Origin: Holdemania massiliensis
GTDB taxonomy: Bacteria > Bacillota_I > Bacilli_A > Erysipelotrichales > Erysipelotrichaceae
Assembly: GCF_022440805.1 (NCBI RefSeq)
Contig: NZ_JAKNTK010000001.1
Location: forward strand, 3,038,001 to 3,102,000
Length of the DNA: 64,000 nucleotides
Direction: 5' to 3'
The translations under genes were made by a program, and so were the position numbers. Positions 25,270 through 34,467 of this stretch are shown here, one piece after another. The notes beneath the pieces were generated by a model. The model made no database searches and was not told where the DNA came from. It saw only the letters and a list, made by a program, of their open reading frames with translations. The first letter of the stretch is position 1, and the number at the start of each line of letters is the position of its first letter.

Positions 25270-25833
25270 TCAGAATCCAAATTTTTTCAATGCACGAACT
25301 ATGCGAGCAACGGGAAATCCCATAATTGAATAAAAATCACCATTAATTCTTCTTGCCAAAAAGAAGCCTTCGCCCTGAATGCCATACGCTCCTGCCTTAT
25401 CCAGCGGTTCACCCGTTTTTACATAAGCTTCAATCTCCTCAGCCTCTAAAGAATAAAACTCCACATCGCTAATATCACAGAAAGAGATTCTTTGAGTTGA
25501 TGACAACAAGCAAACCCCTGTCATTACTTGATGCGTTTTACCGGATAACTGAGCGAGCATCATTTTCGCTTCTTCTGAATTTCCTGGTTTTCCTAAAACT
25601 TGCTGCTCTAAAACAACAATGGTATCCGCACCGATCACGACCGCTTCCGGATGTCGATCTAACACCGTTTGAGCTTTTCGCCAAGCTAATTCCTCCATCG
25701 CAGCTTCCAATGGTAAATTCCGATTTAACGTTTCATCAATGTCCGCGATCTCAATGTCAAAAGGAATATGACACCGCTCTAAAAGCTCACGCCGCCGCGG
25801 TGATTGGCTGGCAAGAATTAGTTTCTGTTTCAT
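25270..25833 (-). CDS. maf: Maf nucleotide pyrophosphatase
   Basis: 187 aa. The N-terminal ASQSPRRRELL, the GADTIVVLEQQVLGKP segment and GAYGIQGEGF near the end are the Maf/HAM1-like signature. Maf proteins hydrolyse non-canonical or canonical nucleoside triphosphates (dTTP/UTP type, YhdE subgroup) to monophosphates and inhibit septation when overproduced. It overlaps coaX by 4 bp and ends the coaBC-coaX-maf operon. Length is normal. Confidence 0.93.
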   Translation of the reverse strand: MKQKLILASQSPRRRELLERCHIPFDIEIADIDETLNRNLPLEAAMEELAWRKAQTVLDRHPEAVVIGADTIVVLEQQVLGKPGNSEEAKMMLAQLSGKTHQVMTGVCLLSSTQRISFCDISDVEFYSLEAEEIEAYVKTGEPLDKAGAYGIQGEGFFLARRINGDFYSIMGFPVARIVRALKKFGF

Positions 25834-26612
25834 TCCCGGCTTCCTTTCTGATTCTTATCATAAATAATCTTCATTCCTTTGAATGCAAGATCCGGGTCAT
25901 ATTCATCAATACAATCCGTTTCTTTGACAAGAATTCGCCCCAATCCCCCAGTTGCGATTACCTTTAACTGCGGCTGATTCAGCTCCGCTTTAATCTTTCG
26001 AACAAGATATTCCACCTGCCCGATGTATCCATAGACCAATCCTGACTGCATCCCCGTAACCGTATTTTTAGCCAGCACACGTTCTGGTTTATTAATCTCA
26101 ATTTCCGGCAGCTTGGCCGTCATTGACCATAATGCCTGAGCCGCAATTTCAATCCCCGGTGAAATCACCGTATATTCAAACACACCTTTACTGGATATGT
26201 AATCATAGGTTGTCGCTGTACCAAAGTCAATCACAAGACACGCCTCATGATACAGATGATAAGCCGCTGCTACATTTACAATTCGATCGGCTCCCACCTC
26301 TTTTGGATTTTCAGAATTTACAGAGATTCCCGTTTTCACGCCCGGTCCGATAATCAGCGGCGTACAATGAAAATATTTGATAACCGCACTCTCCAGAGAA
26401 TGCATAATCTTGGGAACAACGCTGGAAATCACTACGTCATGAATCAAAGAACTGTCGATCAGACGTGTCGACAACATTGTCCACAAAACCATGCCCAACT
26501 CATCCGAAGTTCGTGGTGTTTTGGTCGTTAAGCGAAACGTCGCTTTCAAATCATCGTGATCGAACACGCCTACCGTGATATTCGTGTTCCCCACATCCAA
26601 GGTCATCAACAT
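25830..26612 (-). CDS. coaX: Type III pantothenate kinase
   Basis: 260 aa. Phosphate-binding DVGNTNITVGVFD, GPGVKTGI, GADRIVN and the ATPase-like IDFGTATTYDY are all in place, with TGGLG near the end. It phosphorylates pantothenate, the first step of coenzyme A synthesis; unlike type I it needs a monovalent cation and is not inhibited by CoA. It lies between coaBC and maf, 3 bp after coaBC, so pathway enzymes are co-expressed. Confidence 0.95.
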   Translation of the reverse strand: MLMTLDVGNTNITVGVFDHDDLKATFRLTTKTPRTSDELGMVLWTMLSTRLIDSSLIHDVVISSVVPKIMHSLESAVIKYFHCTPLIIGPGVKTGISVNSENPKEVGADRIVNVAAAYHLYHEACLVIDFGTATTYDYISSKGVFEYTVISPGIEIAAQALWSMTAKLPEIEINKPERVLAKNTVTGMQSGLVYGYIGQVEYLVRKIKAELNQPQLKVIATGGLGRILVKETDCIDEYDPDLAFKGMKIIYDKNQKGSRE

Positions 26613-26615
26613 AAT

Positions 26616-27818
26616 TTATTTCTCCCTTTTTTCTTTTAGGATTGTCAAACAGCGCTCTAACAGTGCATAAGCCAGTTGTTCCTTGCGCATGATCGGCAAT
26701 GCTTCCTCTCCTTGCGCTGTAAGTACGGTAACCCGATTTGTATCAATTCCAAATCCTGCCCCTTGTTCCCTTAAATCATTAGCCACAATCATATCCGCAT
26801 GCTTCGACTCCAACTTTGCACGCGCATGCTCCAAAAGCTGCTCTGTTTCCATGGCAAAGCCACAGACTACCTGATCCTCGCGTTTTCTTTCTCCAATTGT
26901 TTTTAGAATATCCTGTGTTCGTTTTAGAGTCAGCTGAAATTCCCCTTCTGACTTTTTTATTTTCTGCGCGGCCATTTCAATCGGTGTATAATCAGCAACT
27001 GCCGCTGCTTTAATAATTAAATCTGAGTCTTCAGCATACATTAAAAGGGTCTCCGCCATGGATTGAGCGGAAGTCACCGGCATGTCTGCAACATTACGCA
27101 CAGGCGGTAAAGTGGTCGGCCCATGAACTAACGTTACCTCAGCCCCCCAGTTTCGCGCTGCTTTTGCGAGAGCATAACCCATTTTTCCACTGGAATGATT
27201 GGTTAAATAGCGAACTGGATCCAAAGCTTCTTGAGTAGGACCTGCACTCACTAACACCTTCAACCCGGATAACGGTTTTTCTGTAATTAAAGCCTGTTCA
27301 ATTTCATCTTCAATCGCCGCTAAAGGAGCAAGGCGGCCTTTGCCTACATCGCCGCATGCCAGCAAACCGCTGTCCGCCTCTACAATTTGCATGCCTCTGG
27401 CTTTTAACAGGCGCAGATTCTCCTGAGTCGCCGGATTTTCGAGCATTCCGGTATTCATGGCCGGACAAATAATCTTAGGACAGCTGCAGGCTAAAAAAGT
27501 TGTAGTCAGCATATCGTCAGCCAGTCCATGAGCGAACTTGGCGATCACATTGGCAGTCGCCGGGGCAACCACAAAAACATCCGCCTGCTTTGCCAGCGAT
27601 ACATGCTGAACATGATATTCAAAATTCCGATCAAAGGTATCCACACTGACACGATGACCGCTCAGTGACTCAAAGGTCAATGGGCTGACAAATTCAGTCG
27701 CATTTCGGGTCATGATCACATGGACGTCCAAATCTTTCTTTTTTAAGTCACTCGTCAGCTGTGCCGCTTTATAAGCAGCAATTCCACCAGTAACACCTAA
27801 TACAACTGTTTTTTTCAC
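26616..27818 (-). CDS. coaBC: Bifunctional phosphopantothenoylcysteine synthetase/decarboxylase
   Basis: About 400 aa. The CoaC half has GVTGGIAAYKAAQL, the active-site region PAMNTGML and ACGDVGKGRLA; the CoaB half has SAGPTQEALDPVRYLTNHSSGKMGYALA (about residues 200-228), and AAVADYTP. It turns 4'-phosphopantothenate into 4'-phosphopantetheine. The start is a GTG (VKKTVVLGV) preceded by GGGAGG; an earlier ATG lies upstream of that site. A 6-bp hairpin (GCCGAC/GTCGGC, 27831-27845) sits just above the ribosome site and could tune translation. Confidence 0.94.
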   Translation of the reverse strand: MKKTVVLGVTGGIAAYKAAQLTSDLKKKDLDVHVIMTRNATEFVSPLTFESLSGHRVSVDTFDRNFEYHVQHVSLAKQADVFVVAPATANVIAKFAHGLADDMLTTTFLACSCPKIICPAMNTGMLENPATQENLRLLKARGMQIVEADSGLLACGDVGKGRLAPLAAIEDEIEQALITEKPLSGLKVLVSAGPTQEALDPVRYLTNHSSGKMGYALAKAARNWGAEVTLVHGPTTLPPVRNVADMPVTSAQSMAETLLMYAEDSDLIIKAAAVADYTPIEMAAQKIKKSEGEFQLTLKRTQDILKTIGERKREDQVVCGFAMETEQLLEHARAKLESKHADMIVANDLREQGAGFGIDTNRVTVLTAQGEEALPIMRKEQLAYALLERCLTILKEKREK

Positions 27819-27893
27819 AATATCCTCCCTGCCGACAATGTCGGCCATTTTAAGAATCATGTCTGACTCTGAAGCATTTTCTTAATCCAATCG

Positions 27894-28535
27894 TTAATTT
27901 GCCGAAGAAGCTTTCCTATACCCTTTAGTCAGAGGCATCAGCGCTCGTCCGACGGCCAGAACAATCAGCGCTCCGATCACCATTTCCATTATACCATTTG
28001 TCATAACAACGCCCAATAACAAAGCCGCCAACCCGGACATCGCTACGCCTTTAACTGCAGCATAGGCAGAACCGAAGAAGAAATAGATCCCCAGCATCAC
28101 CAGCGTCGTATGCAAAAAGGTGCTGATCAATGTCGAAAACAACAAACTGGCGTTCACTTTCTTCGTTGCCTTCATCAGCAAGTTAAACATCAAGCCGGAC
28201 AGCCAGCCTAATAAGACCCGAGGACCTAAAGCAATGACCAGACTCGCCAGACCTCCATGGAATTCACCGACTGAATAAAAGGGTGAAAAAACAAAAGAAG
28301 TAACAGTAGGCGTCAAGGTATTCACGATAACACTGCTGATCCCAAAGATCAATCCCACTACACTCCCTGCTCCAGGCCCCAGCAAAACCCCTGCCAGAAT
28401 AACAGGGATATGCAATGTTGTCGCACGCACTGGACCGATCGGGATATACCCCAGCGGCGTCAGCATCAGCACAATTTCGATGCAGCCGAATAAAGCCAGC
28501 AGCACCATGTTTTTTGTCTTCTGTTTCGATTTCAT
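27894..28535 (-). CDS. ECF transporter S component, probably for pantothenate
   Basis: About 213 aa with six hydrophobic segments, the size and pattern of ECF S components. The N-terminal MVLLALFGCIEIVLMLTPLG and PVRATTLHIPVILAGVLLG fit the PanT group. It lies immediately upstream of coaBC and coaX, and co-location with CoA genes supports pantothenate as substrate. The energising EcfA/T proteins must be encoded elsewhere. The ATG at 28535 was chosen because AGGAGG lies 9 bp before it. Confidence 0.8.
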   Translation of the reverse strand: MKSKQKTKNMVLLALFGCIEIVLMLTPLGYIPIGPVRATTLHIPVILAGVLLGPGAGSVVGLIFGISSVIVNTLTPTVTSFVFSPFYSVGEFHGGLASLVIALGPRVLLGWLSGLMFNLLMKATKKVNASLLFSTLISTFLHTTLVMLGIYFFFGSAYAAVKGVAMSGLAALLLGVVMTNGIMEMVIGALIVLAVGRALMPLTKGYRKASSAN

Positions 28536-28803
28536 ATTTTTTTTCCTCCTGTCGCTCCATTTCGGATGCAACGTACTGAAATACGAGAATCTCTTTCAGC
28601 CTCACGATGTTTGATAGAAGTCACTTCGGATCTCCTTTAAACGCATGAAAACCAAACTTTGAGAATTCATTTTTATTATACTCAGGATCTCCTTTAATTC
28701 AATAGTTCCCTGTCCAACTCTGACAAAAGACTACCAAAAATAGACAAGCCTAAGTTTGTTAAACCTCAGCCATACTAACGATACAAGAAATGAAGGTGAA
28801 TGA

Positions 28804-29658
28804 ATGAAGAAAATACCTTATGTATTATTAATCAGTCTGCTTCTGCTGAGTGGATGTCAGAATCGGCCGGAAGACAACGATCTCACGGCAAAGGTGGGTT
28901 CCATCACTGACGATATTCCGGAAATCGATATTCCTCAAACAGATATCGACTTCTCACAATTCAGTACATTAGATTCAAAGATGCAGGCATGGGGACTTGG
29001 CAAAGACAAAGATGAAAATGGCCAGCCTCAGGATGCAGTGCTTGCCAACGAAAGGTATAAAGCTTATGATACCGTGTTCGTCGGACGTCCTGATCACAAA
29101 GTTTATTTAACCTTTGACAATGGTTATGAAAATGGCAATACGCCAAAAATTCTAGACACACTGAAAGAAAAGAACGTCAGTGCCGTCTTCTTTGTCACAT
29201 CCCAATATGTTCTGGAAAATCCTGATTTGATTCGGCGAATGATTGATGAGGGACATATCATCGGCAATCACAGCTATCATCATCATTCTTTTCCAACGAT
29301 CAGCATTGAAAAGGTTTATGATGAAATCATGCAGTTAGATGCCTTATTATTAGATCAATTCCAGTACAAGATGACATTGGTCCGCCCGCCAAAGGGAGAA
29401 TTCAACGAACAGTCACTGGCCCTCAGCAATCTCTTAGGATATCAAACAGTGCTGTGGTCGTATGCTTACTATGATTACAATGTTGCCGATCAGCCTGATC
29501 CGACCTCAGCTTTAAAGAAAAATCTGGACAACGCACATCCTGGTGCAATTTATCTTCTGCACTCCGTATCGGATACCAATACCCAGATTTTATCAGATTT
29601 AATTGAAGGACTGCGAAACTTAAACTATGAAGTTTCCCGCTATGATTTAAAAGAGTGA
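28804..29658 (+). CDS. Polysaccharide deacetylase lipoprotein, PdaA-like
   Basis: 284 aa with lipobox LLLLSGC. The NodB domain (about 95-280) has motif 1 LTFDNGYENG, motif 2 HIIGNHSYHH (metal His pair), motif 3 VRPPKGEF, and AIYLLHSVS as motif 5. FDNGYE, with Asn where most NodB enzymes have Asp, is the hallmark of PdaA, which de-acetylates peptidoglycan MurNAc to make the muramic delta-lactam of spore cortex. A cell-wall role at the outer membrane face is therefore likely; sporulation itself is not shown here. An acidic linker (residues 25-50) follows the anchor. Confidence 0.88.
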   Translation: MKKIPYVLLISLLLLSGCQNRPEDNDLTAKVGSITDDIPEIDIPQTDIDFSQFSTLDSKMQAWGLGKDKDENGQPQDAVLANERYKAYDTVFVGRPDHKVYLTFDNGYENGNTPKILDTLKEKNVSAVFFVTSQYVLENPDLIRRMIDEGHIIGNHSYHHHSFPTISIEKVYDEIMQLDALLLDQFQYKMTLVRPPKGEFNEQSLALSNLLGYQTVLWSYAYYDYNVADQPDPTSALKKNLDNAHPGAIYLLHSVSDTNTQILSDLIEGLRNLNYEVSRYDLKE

Positions 29659-29785
29659 CCCAAAAACTGAAATTAAAATACAAGTTAATTGGAATACTGT
29701 TACCTGAAAATCGAACATTCCAATTGGGGATAAAAAACAACCGCTGATTAAGAATCTAATCCCCTTGAGTCTGATTCTTCCGTAT

Positions 29786-29846
29786 AAAAACAAATTTCGT
29801 TTCCCTTGCTTATTTATTCCAGGCAGCGGATAAGGAATTTGTTTTT
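29786..29846. terminator. Terminator between convergent genes
   Basis: AAAAACAAATT and AATTTGTTTTT form an 11-bp outer stem with an inner CTTAT/ATAAG pairing. It stands between the deacetylase gene and the MntR-like gene and can act on either strand. Confidence 0.65.
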
Positions 29847-29905
29847 CTTTATAGCGGAGAAATCCCTGTCTGATGATATCAAATTGATAATCCTTGTGAT
29901 ATTCG

Positions 29906-30385
29906 TTACTCCTTTTTTTGTACTTCCGAGCGCAGCTGTTCCAAACGAGCCTCCGCCGCTGCATCCTGATCAAAATACTCAACAAGTAAATCCAGACAAC
30001 GCAGCGTTTCCGGTGAACTCATATGTTCCAGCTTCTCCGTTTCCTCTAACAGCCGGTCTCCTTCAATCCCTGCCAGCTGCAGAAAACGCGCCACTCGCTG
30101 ATGCCGCTCCAGCAGCGCTTTTCCTTGTGTCTTTCCCTTTTCTGTCAACTGCACATCCCCATAGTTTTCCACAATTAAAAAACCTTCTGCAGCCAGTTTC
30201 CGCAGCATCTTACTGACTGAACTGCGGCCAACCTGCAAAGCATCAGCAAGGACACAGACGCGAAGACTTTGATTCTTTTGCTGCATCCTGTATAACATTT
30301 CCAAATAATCTTCCATGGCCGCTGTCAGCTGATCCGCTTCATTACGTACGGATTCACGGAAAGGCCGAAAACCATTGCTTTTCAT
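29906..30385 (-). CDS. mntR: DtxR/MntR-family metal-dependent repressor
   Basis: About 159 aa. The winged helix (AMEDYLEMLYRMQQ ... VGRSSVSKMLRKLAAEGFLIV) matches MntR closely. Expected metal ligands are present: Asp and Glu of EDYLE, His in LERHQRV, and Glu/Glu/His of ETEKLEHM. It should repress manganese (or iron) uptake genes when the metal is plentiful. No transporter is adjacent. Start at 30385 is preferred because AAAGGG then has proper spacing. Assignment to manganese rather than iron is from overall similarity. Confidence 0.85.
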   Translation of the reverse strand: MKSNGFRPFRESVRNEADQLTAAMEDYLEMLYRMQQKNQSLRVCVLADALQVGRSSVSKMLRKLAAEGFLIVENYGDVQLTEKGKTQGKALLERHQRVARFLQLAGIEGDRLLEETEKLEHMSSPETLRCLDLLVEYFDQDAAAEARLEQLRSEVQKKE

Positions 30386-30489
30386 TTTCTTCATCCCTTT
30401 CAGACAATCCTGTCCTATTCCATTCTATTCGCTGTGAAAAGCCTTGTGCGGGCGGATGCTGAAATCGGAAAGCGATCACTCTGCCCTAT

Positions 30490-30524
30490 AAAAAAGCCAG
30501 GATTCCAAAGATTCCCGGCCTTTC
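30490..30524 (-). terminator. Terminator of GntR/FCD gene
   Basis: GCCGGGAATC pairs with GAATCCTGGC on the minus strand (one G-T and one mismatch), followed by six T. It is about 20 bp beyond the stop codon. Confidence 0.75.
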
Positions 30525-30542
30525 ACTTTCTCTATATTCAAT

Positions 30543-31223
30543 CTAATTCAATTCTGTTTGATCCTCTGGCAATTTAAAGTAGCTGCTGAATTCTCCCTGA
30601 ATTCGATCATGCAGACGCCGGACACCCCCTTCCAAATGATAACGCATGACATCACTGCAGCGTTCGCGCTGACGTTTTTCCACAATTTCCACAATTTTTT
30701 CATGCTCCTGAAGCAGCTCATTCATTGAGAAGTTCGCTTTTACATCCAGCATTCTAAACCGTGAATAATGGACTTTCATCTGATTGATGATCTGCCACAT
30801 CGCCCGTTGTCCTGCAATGGCGAAAATATGCTCATGAAATTCGCTGTCTAAAGCATAAAATTCATCCGGTGTTCGCTGTTCGGCAATGGCTTGACGCTGA
30901 TCTTGCAAATCATGCTTCAACTGCTGAAGCTGAGCCGAAGATCTACGCTCGATCCCATCTTTAAGGATTTGAATCTCTACGATAGTCCGCATATTGATCG
31001 TCGCCATGACCAGTTCCATATCAATCAAGGACACCTTGGTTCCCCGCTGCGGCAAAACTTCCAGCAGACCATCATTACACAGTCGCAGAAACACGTCCCG
31101 TACAGGTGTCCTGGACACCTGAAAACGCCGAGAGATTTCATTCTCACTAATCAAAGCCCCCGGTTCAATTTTGAGGTCGATGATCTCTTCCTTCAACTGA
31201 TTATAAATTTCCAATTTATCCAT
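30543..31223 (-). CDS. GntR-family regulator with FCD domain
   Basis: 226 aa. The N-terminal winged helix (LKIEPGALISENEISRRFQVSRTPVRDVFLRL, residues about 17-48) is followed by an FCD effector domain with metal-binding residues DSEFHEHI, LLQEHEKI and MRYHLEGG. FCD proteins sense carboxylates or sugar acids. It is divergent from the phosphodiesterase gene, but that gene is not an obvious target. AGGGGGATG precedes the start, and a palindrome centred on GTATAC lies 21-32 bp upstream, suited to autoregulation. Confidence 0.87.
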   Translation of the reverse strand: MDKLEIYNQLKEEIIDLKIEPGALISENEISRRFQVSRTPVRDVFLRLCNDGLLEVLPQRGTKVSLIDMELVMATINMRTIVEIQILKDGIERRSSAQLQQLKHDLQDQRQAIAEQRTPDEFYALDSEFHEHIFAIAGQRAMWQIINQMKVHYSRFRMLDVKANFSMNELLQEHEKIVEIVEKRQRERCSDVMRYHLEGGVRRLHDRIQGEFSSYFKLPEDQTELN

Positions 31224-31243
31224 CCCACATCCCCCTCATACAG

Positions 31244-31255
31244 TTAGTATACAAG
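31244..31255. promoter_or_regulatory. Candidate GntR/FCD operator
   Basis: TTAGTATACAAG, with a GTATAC core, lies just ahead of the regulator's ribosome site. A near-repeat GTGTAC follows within 10 bp. The position suits autorepression; not proven. Confidence 0.4.
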
Positions 31256-31360
31256 GTGTACGCAGCGGATTCAAGTTTCATTTTTTACCCCCTTCTTCCA
31301 GAGAAGTTCTCACAGTTTCTTCTGATCATGATATAATGCTTGCGATAAGGAGGACAAATT

Positions 31361-31903
31361 ATGAAGTTTTTAGTCATTTCAGACATTCACGGTTCTGCCG
31401 CATACATGAAAAAAGCACTTGAAGCCTATGTTTTGCATAAACCCGATCACATCCTGCTGCTGGGGGATATTCTCTATCATGGCCCTCGCAATCCGCTACC
31501 GCCTGATTATAATCCCCAGGAAGTGGTTGCGATGCTGAATCCTCTGGCTGATAAAATCACAGCTGTCCGCGGCAACTGTGACGCTGAAGTTGATCAAATG
31601 CTCCTGAATTTTGATATTCTGCGTGACTGTGCGACGATTTTTTTAGGCGGACGGCGAATTACGGCAACGCATGGTCACCTGTTTCCGCTTGATCCGCCGC
31701 CGCACAGCTTCCCCGGTGATATCTATTTATATGGTCATATCCATATTCCAGTAATCCGCCAGGAAAACGGAATCACACTGCTCAATCCCGGCTCAATCAC
31801 GCTGCCTAAGCAGAACAGTCCGCATACCTATGGCTTGCTGGATGAAAATGGATTTACCATTATGACCGAAAATCACGAAGTCTATCAGTCCCTTGCTTTT
31901 TGA
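31361..31903 (+). CDS. YfcE-type metallophosphoesterase
   Basis: 180 aa. All five metal-binding motifs are present: VISDIHGS, LLGDILYHGPR, VRGNCDAE, THGH and YGHIH. This is the small YfcE/MJ0936 group of phosphodiesterases. The physiological substrate is unknown. A perfect AAGGAGG site precedes the ATG. It is a single-gene unit convergent with the TnpB-like fragment. Normal length. Confidence 0.9.
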   Translation: MKFLVISDIHGSAAYMKKALEAYVLHKPDHILLLGDILYHGPRNPLPPDYNPQEVVAMLNPLADKITAVRGNCDAEVDQMLLNFDILRDCATIFLGGRRITATHGHLFPLDPPPHSFPGDIYLYGHIHIPVIRQENGITLLNPGSITLPKQNSPHTYGLLDENGFTIMTENHEVYQSLAF

Positions 31904-31948
31904 AACATAAAATAAATCGTTGATTTTAACTCTCTGAATAATTGCTGA

Positions 31949-32452
31949 TTAATCCTGGATTTTCCTAGTCTCCTTCGGCTTGGGAAATCCTTTTTTATTC
32001 TCATCGATCAGCAGACAAAGAACTGCCGTCCATTGATTCTCAGTTTCCTTTAAGGTCATTTTTAAAATTGCCCCCTGATTCATCAAATGCCGGTGGGCAA
32101 CGGGAGCAATATAGTAAATCGGCTGATTTATCGAGCTCAAAATCAGCTGGTTTTCACGAATCTCCATCTCACTCCTTTTCCATTGACAACTGGGCAATGT
32201 GCGCCGAATACGATCCTGATCCTTATCGGATCCAGAACGCATTCGCTGCGCCTGTTTCCATACTTGCTGAAGCATTGCTGTGGGCAGCGACTGATAAATA
32301 TCCGGCAGCGGCGCATCTTCAATCTGCTGCGGATGATGGATCATCGCAGCAAATAATTCTTCGCGAAGCTGCGCGGCACTATGACTTAATGCACAAAGTT
32401 GGCGGCGTTGGACCAATGTCGGGAAGCATGTAATTTTTACGTTCATAATCAT
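31949..32452 (-). CDS. TnpB-like protein without RuvC domain (truncated or repurposed)
   Basis: 167 aa. By eye it follows the N-terminal half of IS200/IS605 TnpB: a start like NVKITCFPTLVQRRQL (the YRLYPT region), LPTAMLQQVWKQAQRM (the helix before the Rec/WED part), then CQWKRSEMEIRENQLILS and ILKMTLKETENQWTAVLCLL, equal to the strands just before the first RuvC Asp. It stops exactly there; the following 45 bp reach the neighbour. Reading frame and ribosome site (AGGAGG) are intact, so it is probably expressed. It may be a decayed transposon or a recruited DNA/RNA-binding domain. Similarity is weak. Confidence 0.55.
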   Translation of the reverse strand: MIMNVKITCFPTLVQRRQLCALSHSAAQLREELFAAMIHHPQQIEDAPLPDIYQSLPTAMLQQVWKQAQRMRSGSDKDQDRIRRTLPSCQWKRSEMEIRENQLILSSINQPIYYIAPVAHRHLMNQGAILKMTLKETENQWTAVLCLLIDENKKGFPKPKETRKIQD

Positions 32453-32633
32453 GAGCTCAATTCCTCCTCACTATTACTATTGCGCTTTTTTTACAAATGT
32501 CCCGCTGATTTCAGTTTTTTTATCTCCCAGTTGAGTCCCAAATTGTTTCATTACTATCACTTAGGCACCATTTTGGGCGTCATGATAATAAGTGCGCTTC
32601 ATTACAAACCTGCTGCAGAATTGAACTCAAATA

Positions 32634-32673
32634 GAAAAAAACCTTCCGCATTTTAAACTGCTTTCGGAAGGTT
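32634..32673 (-). terminator. Terminator of alr
   Basis: AACCTTCCG and CGGAAGGTT make a 9-bp stem followed by at least five T on the minus strand, beginning within 10 bp of the alr stop. Confidence 0.88.
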
Positions 32674-32680
32674 CACTTTT

Positions 32681-33796
32681 TTATTTTTCCTGCATCAACC
32701 GATCCAGCCGCGGATTTGCGACTTCTCGGATTCGGCCATTTTCGATATAAACTTTTGCTAAACGGTCGCTCAATAAAGTCAAAACCTCATAGGGAATCGT
32801 ACCTAATTCCTGTGCCACCTGTTCCAGCGGGATATGTGGGCCGATCAGCTCAACCTTTGTCCCTACAGGAAAAGCATGCGGAAGCCGGATCATCGCCTGA
32901 TCCATACAAATCCGTCCTACAAATTCCCCGGTTTCTCCTTCAATCCAACAACTGCGCCCCTGATGCCGGCGGATCCAGCCATCGGCATAACCTATCGGCA
33001 GTGTTCCGATCCATTCTTCCCCCTGCGTTGTATAGGTTGCTCCATATCCAATCGGCTGTCCAGCTTTTAATTGTTTTACATAGATCAAGCGGCTGTATAA
33101 GCTGATACACGGCTTGAGTTCAGTTAAATAAGAAGTCACGCCAAACATGGCCAGTCCGCAGCGGACCGCATTGCCTGGAGCTTTAGGATAATGCACTGCT
33201 GCATCGGAGTTACAGCTATGCACCCAGCGAAAAGGCGTCTTCAGCGCATCTACAACCGCCTCAAATCGTGCTGACTGATCCTCGGTCATTTGATTATCCG
33301 GATTATCCGAACACGCAAAATGGGTAAATATCCCTTCTACGTCAGCACCGTTGGCTTTTAACAAGGACAACATTGCCTGCAGCTCCGCTACCTTCTCCGT
33401 ACCAATCCGATGCATGCCGGTATCCACTTTTAAATGCACTTTCAGTCCTTTTATCGGCACCTGAATCAATTCTTTAACCCACTCCAGCGACACCGCCGGT
33501 ACAGTTAAATCATACTGCAGCAGCAATTCTGCCTGAGCCGGATCCACGACCCCCAAAATCAAAATCGGTGCAGTGATTTCCTGATACCGCAAAGCCAAGG
33601 CCTCGTCCAAACTCGAAACTGCCAACATGGTAGCCCCGCCAGCCAATGCAGCCCGCGCCACAGATGCATCCCCTGCACCATAGCCGTTGGCTTTGATCAC
33701 CGCAATAAATTGCCGGTTTGTCTGTGACCGAAGCCACTGCACATTTTCTTTGATCTGATCCAGGTCAACCTGAACCCAGCTTTCCCGATAAAACAT
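32681..33796 (-). CDS. alr: Alanine racemase
   Basis: 371 aa, normal length. The PLP-binding Lys is in AVIKANGYGAGD, and the catalytic Tyr region is GYGATYTTQGEEWIGTLPIGYADGW (residues about 255-279). It interconverts L- and D-alanine for peptidoglycan. Conserved RVRCG-like segment NAVRCGLAMFG and CMDQAMI are also present. It precedes a small membrane-protein gene by 32 bp on the same strand, starting inside that gene's downstream region. Confidence 0.95.
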   Translation of the reverse strand: MFYRESWVQVDLDQIKENVQWLRSQTNRQFIAVIKANGYGAGDASVARAALAGGATMLAVSSLDEALALRYQEITAPILILGVVDPAQAELLLQYDLTVPAVSLEWVKELIQVPIKGLKVHLKVDTGMHRIGTEKVAELQAMLSLLKANGADVEGIFTHFACSDNPDNQMTEDQSARFEAVVDALKTPFRWVHSCNSDAAVHYPKAPGNAVRCGLAMFGVTSYLTELKPCISLYSRLIYVKQLKAGQPIGYGATYTTQGEEWIGTLPIGYADGWIRRHQGRSCWIEGETGEFVGRICMDQAMIRLPHAFPVGTKVELIGPHIPLEQVAQELGTIPYEVLTLLSDRLAKVYIENGRIREVANPRLDRLMQEK

Positions 33797-33828
33797 GACC
33801 TTCCTTCTTTCTACTTGACTTTCATCGC

Positions 33829-34260
33829 TTATACAAAGCGAGAAGTCGTATATGCCAGATAAATCCCGCCAATCCGGAACATCAGCGATAACAAACCATT
33901 GATGCTTGTTCCGATCAAACTTTGCAGCGTAATTCTAAAGGCCATCATGAAAAATTGAAATCCCATCGTGAATACACCGAAACCAAAATAGGCGATCATA
34001 TCGCCAAATAAGAAGCAAAACACAGCCAGCACTGCTGCTAATACGGAAAACCGCACCTGTACCCCACGTCCATATTTACGAATTACGGTTCCGATTGCAT
34101 AGCCAAATGCCAGATAGACCACCGAAAATTCAAACATTAAAAACTGCGAAATCAAGCCATACAGAATCGTCAGTCCAATCGTTGCCCCTACTCCATATCC
34201 AACCGCCCGAATAAACCGCTCATTGCGGGTAAGGGCTTGTTTATTGTAAATTTTAAGCAT
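33829..34260 (-). CDS. Small membrane protein, unknown
   Basis: About 143 aa with four hydrophobic segments (residues about 20-40, 45-62, 72-95 and 100-122) after a short basic N-terminus (MLKIYNKQALTRNERF). No family is recognised with confidence; similar small Ala/Gly/Phe-rich proteins are found as DUF-type inner-membrane proteins. The start at 34260 follows AGGAGG; the longer reading spans that site. It probably shares the alr transcript. Confidence 0.7.
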   Translation of the reverse strand: MLKIYNKQALTRNERFIRAVGYGVGATIGLTILYGLISQFLMFEFSVVYLAFGYAIGTVIRKYGRGVQVRFSVLAAVLAVFCFLFGDMIAYFGFGVFTMGFQFFMMAFRITLQSLIGTSINGLLSLMFRIGGIYLAYTTSRFV

Positions 34261-34395
34261 ACGTCCGCCTCCTGAATACTCCCAGTATAGCACAATCGAT
34301 ATTAAAAGAGAACGGCCGATCCGCAGACAGAATCTTACAAATCATTAACATCAATATTCACTCTCTGCCCGTAAAAAGTCAAGAAACACAGAATT

Positions 34396-34410
34396 TAGAA
34401 ACCGTTTTCT
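34396..34410 (+). promoter_or_regulatory. Near-consensus cre (CcpA) box
   Basis: TAGAAACCGTTTTCT differs from the cre consensus WTGNAANCGNWNNCW at one position (A for T at the second). It lies 58-72 bp before the start of the amidohydrolase gene. Confidence 0.4.
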
Positions 34411-34467
34411 TTACTTTTTCTGCATCTCAGGGTATCATTTTTTTAAATGAGTAAAGGAGGTTTCACC

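Noticed and set aside
28536..28803. Riboswitch before the ECF S component
   Set aside because: No conserved vitamin-riboswitch core or stable long-range stem was found; only two TCTCCTTTAA-like repeats.
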